Shown piece after piece: positions 1-9,200 of a stretch of 64,000 nt of DNA. The notes under the pieces are model-generated. The model saw only the letters and a list, made by a program, of their open reading frames with translations, searched no databases and was not told the DNA's origin. The number at the start of each line of letters is the position of its first letter. Position 1 is the first letter of the stretch. Source of the stretch: Methanobacterium bryantii (GTDB taxonomy: Archaea; Methanobacteriota; Methanobacteria; Methanobacteriales; Methanobacteriaceae); NCBI RefSeq assembly GCF_002287175.1, contig NZ_LMVM01000039.1:62001-126000 (forward strand), given 5' to 3'. The position numbers and the translations under genes are program-made.

Positions 1-644
1 TCGAAACACAAAAAGGCGACGTAATTGTAAATGTATCCTATGTAACTAACGATGACCTTGATGATGCACTTGAAATAATAAACCGTGTATTCCAGACTAA
101 GCCGGAGTACTGTACAAGTAAATTTTATAAAATAATTCCCCATGCAGACGGCGACAGAACTGGAATTGCCACAGTATGCAGCTTTACCATTGACGGCATA
201 CTGGTTAAAAACGATATACTTGTAACTCCAAAATACAGCGGAATTCTTGAGATAGAAGAAAAAGGTCCGAGGTTTACAGAACTTACATCATACAGTGGAT
301 CATCCCTTGATCCCCATGAAGTTTATATTTCAAAGGGAATGACATCAGTTTTAGATTCATTAGAAGGAACTGGAAGGATACTTGCAAGTTTAAGGGAAAT
401 CCCATACATGGCAAGGTCCAGTGCAATAGATATTTTAGATAAGGTACAGGAAACCGGATTTTCAATCCTTAAAATAGGAAACCCAAGTGAACTTCTTTAT
501 AACGCCAAGGTAGAAAGATATCACGTGGGTATAGCAGCTCCAGGTGGCCTGAATCCAATTGCAGCATTAAACGAAGAGGATATACCGGTTAATGTAAAAG
601 CTGTGGAAACCATGATGAACCTATCTGATATGGAAGAGTTTTAG
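1..644 (+). CDS. nrpR: NrpR-type nitrogen regulator, C-terminal part (5' end outside window)
   Basis: The reading frame is open from base 3, so the start lies upstream of the window. About 213 residues are visible and correspond to the last part of an NrpR domain (DUF128). The clearest signature is VGIAAPGGLNPIAAL about 35 residues before the end. NrpR is the euryarchaeal repressor of nitrogen-assimilation genes; it binds operator DNA through an N-terminal helix-turn-helix (not visible here) and is released by 2-oxoglutarate bound in the NrpR domains. A stand-alone NrpR-domain protein lacking the helix-turn-helix (an NrpRII-like partner) cannot be excluded from this fragment. It is followed after 55 bases by trmO on the same strand. 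Confidence 0.75.
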   Translation, partial: ETQKGDVIVNVSYVTNDDLDDALEIINRVFQTKPEYCTSKFYKIIPHADGDRTGIATVCSFTIDGILVKNDILVTPKYSGILEIEEKGPRFTELTSYSGSSLDPHEVYISKGMTSVLDSLEGTGRILASLREIPYMARSSAIDILDKVQETGFSILKIGNPSELLYNAKVERYHVGIAAPGGLNPIAALNEEDIPVNVKAVETMMNLSDMEEF

Positions 645-699
645 ATCTTCCAAAAGCTTTATTTATTTTACTGCTGATTCTTATATAAGGTGTAATCAA

Positions 700-1197
700 A
701 TGCTTATCGATGAAATCATATACAAACCAATCGGAACTATACACTCCCCATTCAAAAATCTAGAAGGTATGCCTATACAACCAATAGGTGCAAGAGGCGT
801 TGAAGGAGAGATACAGCTAGACGAAAAATATGAAGAAGGACTTAAGGATCTTGAAGGATTCTCACACATAATTTTAATCTACCACCTCCACCTTTCAAAA
901 GGATATTCACTACAGGTAAAACCATTCTTAGATACTGTAAAAAGAGGAATATTTGCAACCAGGGCCCCAAAACGTCCAAATGCAATAGGAATGTCAGTAG
1001 TGTGCCTTGACAAAATAGAAGGATCCACTGTATACATATCCAACGTGGATGTTGTTGATGGTACTCCCCTTTTAGATATTAAACCATATATACCTAATTT
1101 TGATAAATGTAAAGGTGAAGAACTGCGGATCGGATGGTTTGAAGACAAACATGAAAATGCAAATCATAAAAAGTCTGATGACAGATTCATAGATTAA
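700..1197 (+). CDS. trmO: TrmO/TsaA-like tRNA (m6t6A37) methyltransferase
   Basis: A 165-residue TsaA-like (UPF0066) protein. The family signatures are an N-terminal IGTIHSPF, a central ATRAPKRPNAIGMS block (RAP.RPN.IG, which lines the S-adenosylmethionine pocket) and DGTPLLDIKPY near residue 130. In characterised members this beta-barrel enzyme N6-methylates t6A at position 37 of some tRNAs. The ATG is preceded at good spacing by AAGGTG. The C-terminal 20 residues are charged and family-variable. Its product may act on tRNAs in the cytoplasm; nothing nearby suggests a special role, and archaeal members have been little tested. Confidence 0.85.
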   Translation: MLIDEIIYKPIGTIHSPFKNLEGMPIQPIGARGVEGEIQLDEKYEEGLKDLEGFSHIILIYHLHLSKGYSLQVKPFLDTVKRGIFATRAPKRPNAIGMSVVCLDKIEGSTVYISNVDVVDGTPLLDIKPYIPNFDKCKGEELRIGWFEDKHENANHKKSDDRFID

Positions 1198-1448
1198 ATT
1201 ATCTTCTTATTTTTATTTTAATATATTTTTAATATCTAATTATGTAAATTTCTTACATAAAAATTATTTAATCTAATTTTTTAAGATAAAAAGTACCTAA
1301 AATGCTTTTAGATAAATTTAAAAACTCGAATTATTTTATAATACATATCAACGTCATTATTTAACTTATATCCTCCATAAAAGCATGGAAAAAGTATTTA
1401 ATATATAAAACCCAACATATAATATAATAATAATAGGAGGAAGATATA

Positions 1449-1658
1449 ATGAAATTAAGTGCAAGGAACCATATTAAAGGAACTGTAGAAAAAGTTGACG
1501 AAGGCGCAATTATGGCCAGCGTTAAAATAAAAATTGATGCCCCCGACACAATAACCTCCATAATAACCAAAGAATCCATTAAAGATCTAGATATCAAAGC
1601 AGGCGATAAAGTAGTAGTTATCGTTAAATCCACCGAAGTCATGATCGGAAAAGAATAA
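1449..1658 (+). CDS. Small molybdate/tungstate-binding Mop (molbindin) protein
   Basis: A 69-residue single TOBE/Mop domain: it opens KLSARNHIKGTVEKV and ends IVKSTEVMIGK, the classic molbindin pattern. Molbindins form hexamers that store or buffer molybdate and tungstate in the cytoplasm. It has a strong ribosome binding site (AGGAGG) and a TATA-like box (TTTAATATATAAA) about 45-55 bases before the start. It is transcribed alone, followed by a cluster of perfect inverted repeats. It fits the Mo/W theme of the ModE, FmdE and XdhC genes further right. Confidence 0.85.
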   Translation: MKLSARNHIKGTVEKVDEGAIMASVKIKIDAPDTITSIITKESIKDLDIKAGDKVVVIVKSTEVMIGKE

Positions 1659-1682
1659 TATTAATTACATGTTTTCTCAACC

Positions 1683-1792
1683 TCAAAAATCGTAGATTTT
1701 TGATAGTATTTAATGCCGAGGAATTTTTAAATTCGACACCCCGAAAACCTATGGTTTTCGAAGACCGCAGAAATTTTTATAAAAATTTCTGC
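1683..1792. repeat. Cluster of four perfect short inverted repeats
   Basis: Four hairpin-forming palindromes follow the mop gene: 1683-1703 (TCAAAAATC, loop gta), 1721-1734 (GAATTT, loop tt), 1742-1760 (CGAAAACC, loop tat) and 1767-1792 (13-base arms GCAGAAATTTTTA, no loop). Similar palindromes with 3-base loops occur at 43538-43583 and 45130-45188, with shorter ones at 58019-58094. The first could end the mop transcript, but four in a row is more than a terminator needs. Confidence 0.7.
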
Positions 1793-1926
1793 AGGGTTCT
1801 TTTTAAAAACTGAAATTAATCGTTAGTTATACTTCTAATTTTTAATTTATTGAACTTTCAAATGCTTAAACACACACTAACCCTTTATTTAAAGCCCTGT
1901 AAAAAAAACATGTTAAATTATAATGA

Positions 1927-2628
1927 TTAATCCCTTGTTACAGCTTTAAAAATCCCATTTTCTTCATAGACAAATAATATGACTTCACCATTTACAGGAC
2001 ATGGTTTTACCGGCTTATCCCCTTCATTAAATATTATTCCCTTTGTAATAGGGCGACCATCTGGAGTAAATATTCCATCAATACCTGCCCCAATAAGCTT
2101 TTCAACTGGCTGCGGTCCCTTAAGTTTCCTAATTCTTCCTATTTGTAAAAACCTACCATCATTTCCAGCATATGCTAGCCCTAGTCCTGCCACAGCTCCA
2201 ATTACACCACTTCCATTTCCGCCAATGCTTTCCAGTTGAATGTTAGAATTTAATGCAAGATTCCAGGCCCTTTTGGAGATAATAACTGTTTCCTTAGCAT
2301 CTTTACCATAAGCAACAACCGCTGGTGAGATACAACTTTCATGAGCTACAGCAAGCCCCGGATTGCTGCCATTATTAAAATTATCCTGCATCACTTCTTT
2401 AACCGATTCAAAAATATTGTCAACATACTCTTCTTCAGTATCTACATGAATAACAGCACCAAAGTTATGCAAAGAAAAATTGATGTCGGGATGCACGTAA
2501 AACTGGTGCCGTGTAACGCCGTAAACAGGATATTTTTTTGAAATTTCGCCTGCAATTATACGTGCAAATTTGCCTGTGCCCACAGATTCAGAGTTTCCGG
2601 TGTCGTCGATGCCTACATAAATTGTCAT
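1927..2628 (-). CDS. TiaS-like (Thr18-Cyt34 kinase-domain) protein, short paralogue 1
   Basis: A 233-residue protein resembling the N-terminal half of TiaS, the archaeal tRNA(Ile2) agmatidine synthetase. It starts IYVGIDDTGNSESVGTG (the GIDDT phosphate-binding start), followed by GVTRHQFYVHPDINFSLHN and a glycine-rich GNGSGVIGAVAGLG around residue 140. TiaS itself is about 420 residues and carries OB-fold and zinc-ribbon tRNA-binding domains after this region; both are missing here, so it is unlikely to make agmatidine on its own. A close paralogue lies at 12799-13494, coupled to an hdr operon. The start has only a weak ribosome binding site. The true substrate is unknown. Confidence 0.6.
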   Translation of the reverse strand: MTIYVGIDDTGNSESVGTGKFARIIAGEISKKYPVYGVTRHQFYVHPDINFSLHNFGAVIHVDTEEEYVDNIFESVKEVMQDNFNNGSNPGLAVAHESCISPAVVAYGKDAKETVIISKRAWNLALNSNIQLESIGGNGSGVIGAVAGLGLAYAGNDGRFLQIGRIRKLKGPQPVEKLIGAGIDGIFTPDGRPITKGIIFNEGDKPVKPCPVNGEVILFVYEENGIFKAVTRD

Positions 2629-2659
2629 TTAAATCATTACTCATTTATTTTGAAAAATA

Positions 2660-3787
2660 TCATGCGACTGTTGAATTAAAAACAGTAACATAAGCCGAAT
2701 CAACGGCCTTACCATTTACAGGAGTTAATATAATGTCGTAACGGGAATTAGAATTAGCTTTGATTTCAGCAATTACTCCTTTGTTTTCAGCAATTTCAGT
2801 CCCGTTTATATCATATCCAACCACAAGAATCTTAAAATTGCTATAACTTTTATTTGCATTGTTAATTAATAAACCGCTTACTTCATAAGACCCATTCCTT
2901 AAATCTATTATATCCGGCATATTATCTGGCTCTATTCCAGTTGAAAAGTCGCTCATAACTTCACCAGAACCAGACTCCCTAACTACACCTTCCGAAGATC
3001 CAGATCCTGAAACTCCCCCTGTAGATGTGAATCCATATATTAATGCCATTACTAAAACTATGCTGATTACTCCTGTTATGGGGATCATTTTCAGGTTTTT
3101 ATTTTCTATTTCCTCTACTTTCTTAGCAGCGAAGCTCCCAAGAGCTGCAGCTAAAAGATAGCCTGCAATTGTACCAATTAAAATTAAGTAATTCTCAGGC
3201 ATGTTTACTGTACGTGTCATTTCTGCATACAATTTGGCCAATAATGAAATTATTACAACGATTAGCCCCCCATAAATTCCATACTGTATCTTTTTCTCCT
3301 TAGAGAGGAAAGTAGTTGTAAATCCTCCAACTGCAAGGGTAATTGCTCCAATTACAAATCCAATTAATCCAGAAGAAGATAAATCATATGCCCCTGTAAC
3401 TGACCCCAAAAAAACATTGTAAATATACATAACAATAATTCCCACTATAATCGCGATAACTGGATGATATCCATTAAATGTTTGTCTGCTGTCTTTATCT
3501 GCCATTTTCCCAAGAAAGCCACCTATTCCTGCAAAAATAGGGGCGAAAATTAATACACGGTAATCTCCCAAAACTAAAGTAATTACTGCCAATATTAAAC
3601 CATAATATATACTGTACCTAATTTTTTTACCTGCTGCAAACCATGTAGCTATTCCCCCACCTAAAATAAAAAGGAATACTGTTAAACTACCTAAATAAAT
3701 ATTTAAGGCTACACTTAAACTTATTTCACATATAAAAAGCAAAATTGTAGTTATTAATGCAAGAATTATTGATAAAAAGGGTTTCAT
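2660..3787 (-). CDS. DUF5518-like multi-pass membrane protein with FxLYD-like C-terminus
   Basis: A 375-residue protein with about nine hydrophobic segments. Two repeated Gly-rich blocks (GGGIATWFAAGKKIRYSIYYG and, later, GGFTTTFLSKEKKIQYGIYGG) suggest internal duplication of a four-helix unit, as in the DUF5518 family common in Methanobacteriales. The last 85 residues after a Ser/Gly linker look like an extracytoplasmic FxLYD domain (YEVSGLLINN...). I place the start at the ATG preceded by AGGTGA; an upstream in-frame GTG lies inside that binding site. Its function is unknown. Transcribed in the same direction as the TiaS-like gene downstream. Confidence 0.6.
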   Translation of the reverse strand: MKPFLSIILALITTILLFICEISLSVALNIYLGSLTVFLFILGGGIATWFAAGKKIRYSIYYGLILAVITLVLGDYRVLIFAPIFAGIGGFLGKMADKDSRQTFNGYHPVIAIIVGIIVMYIYNVFLGSVTGAYDLSSSGLIGFVIGAITLAVGGFTTTFLSKEKKIQYGIYGGLIVVIISLLAKLYAEMTRTVNMPENYLILIGTIAGYLLAAALGSFAAKKVEEIENKNLKMIPITGVISIVLVMALIYGFTSTGGVSGSGSSEGVVRESGSGEVMSDFSTGIEPDNMPDIIDLRNGSYEVSGLLINNANKSYSNFKILVVGYDINGTEIAENKGVIAEIKANSNSRYDIILTPVNGKAVDSAYVTVFNSTVA

Positions 3788-3985
3788 TATTATCACCTGT
3801 AATTTTCATAACTTCATCAACATTAATAAACAGATACTATTTTAAAGTTCACTTTTAATAAGCGCAAATTACTGTACTTTCTGAATTCCCAGTTTAACAG
3901 TACTTTCAAAGCATTTAAATGTCAGATATCGATTTAGTAAATTAGTGTGTCCTGTTTTAACAGACCATTTAACTCATCCAGCATA

Positions 3986-4297
3986 TCACGTGTTATTTAT
4001 CATTATCGTTTTTCCAGTTTTAGGGTCCTTATAAACTGTACCTAACTGAGTTAAACCATTTGAAGAGCTGGAAGATGAATTTTCAGAAGTTACATTCACC
4101 TCTTTACCCAATTTAAGGTCAACAGTTTTACTTACTTCCTGCGGTGATGAATTCATGAATATTATGGTAAATATAAGGAACCCAACTGCTAGTACCAGCA
4201 TACAGTCTATCATGTTTACAGCGTAGATCATAGGGTCTATCTCTTCATCTGAAGAGAGTATTTTTTTCCGCCGTTTCATCATCTTCTTTTTCAACAT
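3986..4297 (-). CDS. DUF2149/ExbD-like membrane protein
   Basis: A 103-residue protein with a basic N-terminus, one transmembrane helix (residues about 27-48, NMIDCMLVLAVGFLIFTIIF) and a short extracytoplasmic tail. Asp31 sits at the start of the helix, where ExbD and MotB carry the proton-path aspartate. The start overlaps the stop of the ExbB-like gene by one base (TGATG), so the two are translationally coupled. By family logic it would be the stator partner of the ExbB-like channel. The ending KDPKTGKTIMI is seen in other DUF2149 members. Confidence 0.7.
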   Translation of the reverse strand: MLKKKMMKRRKKILSSDEEIDPMIYAVNMIDCMLVLAVGFLIFTIIFMNSSPQEVSKTVDLKLGKEVNVTSENSSSSSSNGLTQLGTVYKDPKTGKTIMINNT

Positions 4298-4935
4298 CAG
4301 GAAATCTCCAGAATTGTGTCCACCAGGGTTTCAAGGTTTGAAATATCTTCTTCATACCACCTGCGCCTTATTTTTGATGTAATGAACGCAACCGCTGCAG
4401 CAGCCATACCTAGTACTGCTGCATCAAACGCAATTAACAGGTGCTGTGCCAGACTTTGAATGTCCCCAGAACCTAAAGCTGTAAGTCCTGGACCTAATGG
4501 AATTAAAGTCCCCATAAGACCAATTGCTGGAGAAATCTTTGCGATTATATCCGTCCTCTCCAGTTTCTTAGATGCCCATAAACCTTCATCCTCCACCATT
4601 TTAATGGCCAGAGATTCCCTAAAGTCCTTACTCACGTTTGAACTCCCTGCTAAAGTTTTGAGTACTTCTTTATGCCTCTTTGGAATCTTACCTTCTTCAA
4701 TCACTTTAATTAATTCATCATGATTTCTACCCTTTACAGCTAAAATCTGATTTATAAATTGTTTAATGTCAAATTCATGTTTTCTCCGCTTGTAATATTC
4801 CGCCAGCAGGATGCCCATGTTAATCAGAGCATATATAAAGAAAAGTGAGAGTACAATCAGTACCGGTGTCAGGAGACACTGGGTAACTGCATGCATTGTG
4901 CTGTCAAACATATCGTTGATGGAAGCTGTTACCAT
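4297..4935 (-). CDS. MotA/TolQ/ExbB-like proton channel protein
   Basis: A 212-residue protein with three transmembrane helices: one near residues 18-45 and two in the conserved C-terminal block (AKISPAIGLMGTLIPLGPGL and LLIAFDAAVLGMAAAAVAFI). This is the MotA/TolQ/ExbB domain, which with ExbD-like partners converts ion flow into mechanical work. It is preceded by AAGGTGG. It sits in an operon with a DUF11 surface protein upstream and the DUF2149 protein downstream. In methanogens this pair is often found beside CobN-like chelatases; none is visible here, and large surface proteins follow instead. Confidence 0.8.
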   Translation of the reverse strand: MVTASINDMFDSTMHAVTQCLLTPVLIVLSLFFIYALINMGILLAEYYKRRKHEFDIKQFINQILAVKGRNHDELIKVIEEGKIPKRHKEVLKTLAGSSNVSKDFRESLAIKMVEDEGLWASKKLERTDIIAKISPAIGLMGTLIPLGPGLTALGSGDIQSLAQHLLIAFDAAVLGMAAAAVAFITSKIRRRWYEEDISNLETLVDTILEIS

Positions 4936-5036
4936 TTAACCACCTTTTCATTTAATGTATTGTTTAAATTGATTGTTTTTTTTATTTAAGAGATTTAATT
5001 ATCGGAATTATGTAAATGAACCAAATGGGACCCACG

Positions 5037-5954
5037 TCACTCTTCCCTCTTGATTCCATAGAAGTAACCTGCAGCCAGCAGGCCGATTATCAACAGTACT
5101 GCCAGGATATACATTGCCAGAGTATTGTCTTGAGCTTGAGGAGTAGTTACATTAACCTCATTTGCTTTTTTATTCCCACTGCCCCCGCCGCCGCCAGTCT
5201 GTAGATTTTGCAGGAGATTATTTTTCTCTGATGAAGTCAAATTACCTATAGCACTGGCAAGTTCAGCGTTGCCCAGAGTATCGATAAGATCAGTGCCACT
5301 GCCTGTTCCATTACCATTTCCATTGCCCGTGCCGTTGCCGGTTCCGTTACCTGTACCGTTACCCCTGCCGTTTCCATTACCGTTTCCATTACCATTATCA
5401 GTATCATTCTTGCTGAGAATGGTTAGAGTATCAGCCCTTGCAGCAGCTACTCTATTTTCCATATGGATACCGTAGCCCTCCAGTACAAGTGTGTCAAACC
5501 GTGCCGTGGCTTTTATATTTTTACCTGCCGCTGCAGGAAGCACTTTGGCTGTTAAAATTGCAGTTTTTTGCTGGCCCCTTTCAATACACCTCATCCTGTA
5601 TACATCCCATATTCCCGTGCTTGGATTATAATTCTGCAGATTTCTATCCGGTACAACAAAAGACATGTACTGCAGTCCATCAGGTACAGGCATGTATATC
5701 TTCAGAGGGCACCAATCTACCAACCCATTGTTAGTTGCAGTTACAGTTATGGTAACTGTATCACCCACATTTGCTACCTGCGGATTAACTGAAACAGTTA
5801 AATATCCATTAAATAGAGTAGTTGGATCTATCGGCAGCACAATGGGAGTATCATTACCCTCGCCATCTGCAGATATAGCCCCCATTGTTGAAAATATGAA
5901 AAATAATGCCATTATTATTGGAATTATTGGAATAACTGATTTTATAAGTTTCAT
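5037..5954 (-). CDS. DUF11 surface protein with Gly/Asn linker and C-terminal membrane anchor
   Basis: A 305-residue protein: signal peptide (residues 1-29), one DUF11 domain (about 42-150, VNPQVANVGDTVTITVTATNNG), a low-complexity Asn/Gly/Thr linker (about 178-215), a short helical stretch and a C-terminal transmembrane helix ending GIKREE. I start at the ATG preceded by TGGAGTG; an upstream in-frame ATG lies in that site. It precedes the ExbB/ExbD-like genes and may be the extracytoplasmic partner on which they act, which is inference from gene order only. Confidence 0.65.
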   Translation of the reverse strand: MKLIKSVIPIIPIIMALFFIFSTMGAISADGEGNDTPIVLPIDPTTLFNGYLTVSVNPQVANVGDTVTITVTATNNGLVDWCPLKIYMPVPDGLQYMSFVVPDRNLQNYNPSTGIWDVYRMRCIERGQQKTAILTAKVLPAAAGKNIKATARFDTLVLEGYGIHMENRVAAARADTLTILSKNDTDNGNGNGNGNGRGNGTGNGTGNGTGNGNGNGTGSGTDLIDTLGNAELASAIGNLTSSEKNNLLQNLQTGGGGGSGNKKANEVNVTTPQAQDNTLAMYILAVLLIIGLLAAGYFYGIKREE

Positions 5955-6168
5955 TTTCACTCCATGCAGATTCAATACTATTTTTTAATTTATGCAATTA
6001 TTGATTTATTGTTGAAATAATAACGTATAAATTCTTTTATTTCCATTTTAAAACTTTAATTACTGTATTTATCCATATCAAATCATGTTAATATATTAAA
6101 TATTAATAAAGCTGGACCTATGAGTATTATATCCAAATATACGTAATTCTTACCTATTTTTTATTCAG

Positions 6169-6192
6169 CTATAGGTGCATATATACGTATCG
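6169..6192 (-). promoter_or_regulatory. Dyad/TATA element, partial (DUF11-ExbB-ExbD operon)
   Basis: On the minus strand this reads CGATACGT, ATATATGC, ACCTATAG. The first half-site and the TATA core match the dyad described at 28879; the second half is poor. It lies about 215 bases before the DUF11 gene, so the leader would be long. The rest of the 302-base gap 5955-6256 holds nothing I can identify. Confidence 0.45.
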
Positions 6193-6256
6193 AACGTATC
6201 CACTTGTTAAATAAAAATCAGAAAATACGGTGATCTAAAAAAATAAAAAAAACAGG

Positions 6257-9200
6257 TCAGTATTTTCCTGTTTTGAATTTCCATGTGTAACCAATACCAT
6301 TATTTCCTGCCACATCTTTTATGGCTGATGCGGGAATATAAATCTGGTACCATGTGTAAGCAGACCTTTTACCTGTTTTAAGGTACAATATATTGTTTTT
6401 GATCAGTTTGCTTACTGCTATTTTTTTGCCTGTTTTCAGGTTTTTGATGTATACTTTGGACCAGTTTATGCTGGTTTTGATGTTTTCGCTGAATTTAATG
6501 TAGAGTGTTTTTGACCTGGAAATGCCTGTACTGCTTTTTTTAGGGTACATTGATTTTACGTATGGTCGTGTTTTGTCTATGACATATTTTACAGTGTAAA
6601 CTGGGGATTTATTTCCCGCTTTGTCCACAGCTAAAAACTTCAAAGTAGTTGAAGAGGTAATGCTAATCTGGCCAGTGTATTTAGTACTTGATGTAGTCGG
6701 TGTAGATCCATTTTTAGTGTAATATATAGTTCCAGATTCACTCATTTTTAAAGTAACTGCCTTATTAGCATTATAATATCCGCTTGGGACACTAACACTA
6801 GCTTTAGGTGCTGTTTTATCAATGGTGTAATTAACCGTGTAAACTGGAGACAGGTTACCCGCCCCGTCCACTGCTAAAAACTTCAAAGTAGTGGTAGAAC
6901 CTATTGAAATTGGACCTGTATATTTGATACTGATCTTAGTTGGAGTAATGCCGTTTGTAGTGTAGTAAATAGTTCCAATTTCGCTCATTGAAAGACTAAC
7001 ACTTTTGGCAGTATTATATAAACCGCTTGGGACGTTAGCACCCACAGTAGGGGATATATTATCTGTTATAGTGTATGTTTCTATGTAAACTGAACTCCAA
7101 TTAGTTGCAGAATCCACTGCAGCGAATTTAAGAGTCATTGTACTATTCACCATAACAGGAGATGTATATTTGATTTTTGTGCTGCTTTTTCGTGGATCTG
7201 AACCATCTTTAGTGTAATATATAGTCGTTCCTGCAGTTGATGTAAGGTTCACCATCTGTGTTGTATTGTAATTACCCCCACATATACTGGCATGAAGGAT
7301 AAATGGCACGAGATATGCATACTTTAAACGGGAATTTGCAGTTGTATAACTCACATTTGGAATCCCTGATGGGCTCAAAGTAAGGGATATCCACTGCCCC
7401 ACACCATCAACAGTGTCGATATAGTTATCAGTTATCCATCCAGAACCTTCTTTATAAGCATATTTTAAATTCTGTGTTGTAGAATCCTGATAAACTATTA
7501 ATGGACTATCTGATTGAGTTAATACCAGTTTACTGCATAATGACTTTAAATTGCTGACAACTTCAGTAATCCACTTCGTGCCGTTCCAATATGCGTATTT
7601 TAAGCTCCCATTAGTCCCATTATTAACATTATAACTTATACATGGATTACCTGAAGAATCAAGTGCAAGAGAATTCCAGGCTCCAACATTTAACAGGTCT
7701 AACATATTTCCATCAACAATTGTTGTTTTCCATACCCCATCTGATGTCCTTTCAGCATATCTCAGACTGCCCTGTACAGGACCGCTGACTATATCATAAT
7801 AACTGATTCTAGGGTTCCCATTTGAATCTACTGCAAGAGAATTCCACCTGCCCCCAGATGATTTTGGAGTTACATTTTCTATAACCCACTTTGTACCGTT
7901 TTTGTACATGTACTGGAGTTCTCCAGCGCCGTTATTAGCTGAATTATTGTAATAGCTGATTCTCGGCTGATCGTTATACAAAACCAGGTTAATATATGAA
8001 ATATAACTGTTTTGATCTAAAATGATTATATGCCATCCAGTACTATCTTTGTAAGCATATTTCAATTTATCAACAGTATCCTGACCAAAAACCTCACCAT
8101 AAACCATATGAGGGTTGCCTGAGGAGTCCAGTACAAGGGATACATAAAAACCCGCGCCCGCTTTGGTTGAGTCTACAATTTCTATATGCCATCCTTTACT
8201 ATCCTTGTAAGCATATTTAAGTTCAGGGTAGTCTGTATCTGATTGTGCAACCTGATAATATGCTATATGGGGGTTTCCTGATTTATCTACAGCAATAGAA
8301 TTGTATTCACCACTGCTGTCTATAATTGTACTGTTCCATGTACCCCCTGCACCAGGTTTATCAAGCGTATATGTTATAGTAGTTACATTTGATATATGGC
8401 CTGCAGCGTCAGCTGCAATGAATTTCAAAACGGTAGTACCTATGGTGTTAATGTCTATAGGCCATGTGTAAAGTGTACTGTTTGTTGTAGGATTTGAACT
8501 GTCCCGAGTATAATATATTTTAGGATTCAAGTCCATTTCATCGACTGCACTCAATTCAACATCCTGATCAGAAGTATATAACCCTCCCAGCAAACTTGCT
8601 GAAGCTATTGGTGCAGTAATATCTGCCATAATATATGTTTCAGTGTAAACGGGGCTCCAGTTACCTGCATCATCCACGGTGGCGAATTTAAGAGTTGTAT
8701 TAGTGTTAATTAAAAGGGAACTGGTATACTGAACTCTTGTACTGCTTGTACGTGGATCAGTACCGTCTGTAGTGTAATAGATTACTGGATTAGAATCAAT
8801 AATATCAATTGCAGTTAAAGTTACAGATTTCCTCGTGTTATAAGTACCTCCAGCAATGTCAGCAGAAGCCGTTGGACTGGTTTTATCTATTGTGTAAGTT
8901 CTTGTAACTATGTCTGAAACATTTCCAGCATCATCAACTGCTATGAACTTTAAAGTGATAGTCCCTTCATCACTGAATGTTATTGGATCCTTATAAAGTA
9001 TACTACTTGTAGTTGGGTCTGAACCATTAAGTGTATAATATATTTTTGGGTTAGGGTACAGATTGTCACCTGCAGTTAAGGTAACAGTTTTTAAAGTGTT
9101 ATATGCACCGTTTGCAATGTCAGAAGAGACATCAATAATTTTAACGACGATGTATTGAGTTATTTCACTGTTACCATGGTCATTAGTTACTGTTAATTTA

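Noticed and set aside
5269..5475. Plus-strand frame rich in Pro/Leu/Val repeats
   Set aside because: It is the complement of the Asn/Gly/Thr linker of the DUF11 protein; low-complexity shadow.
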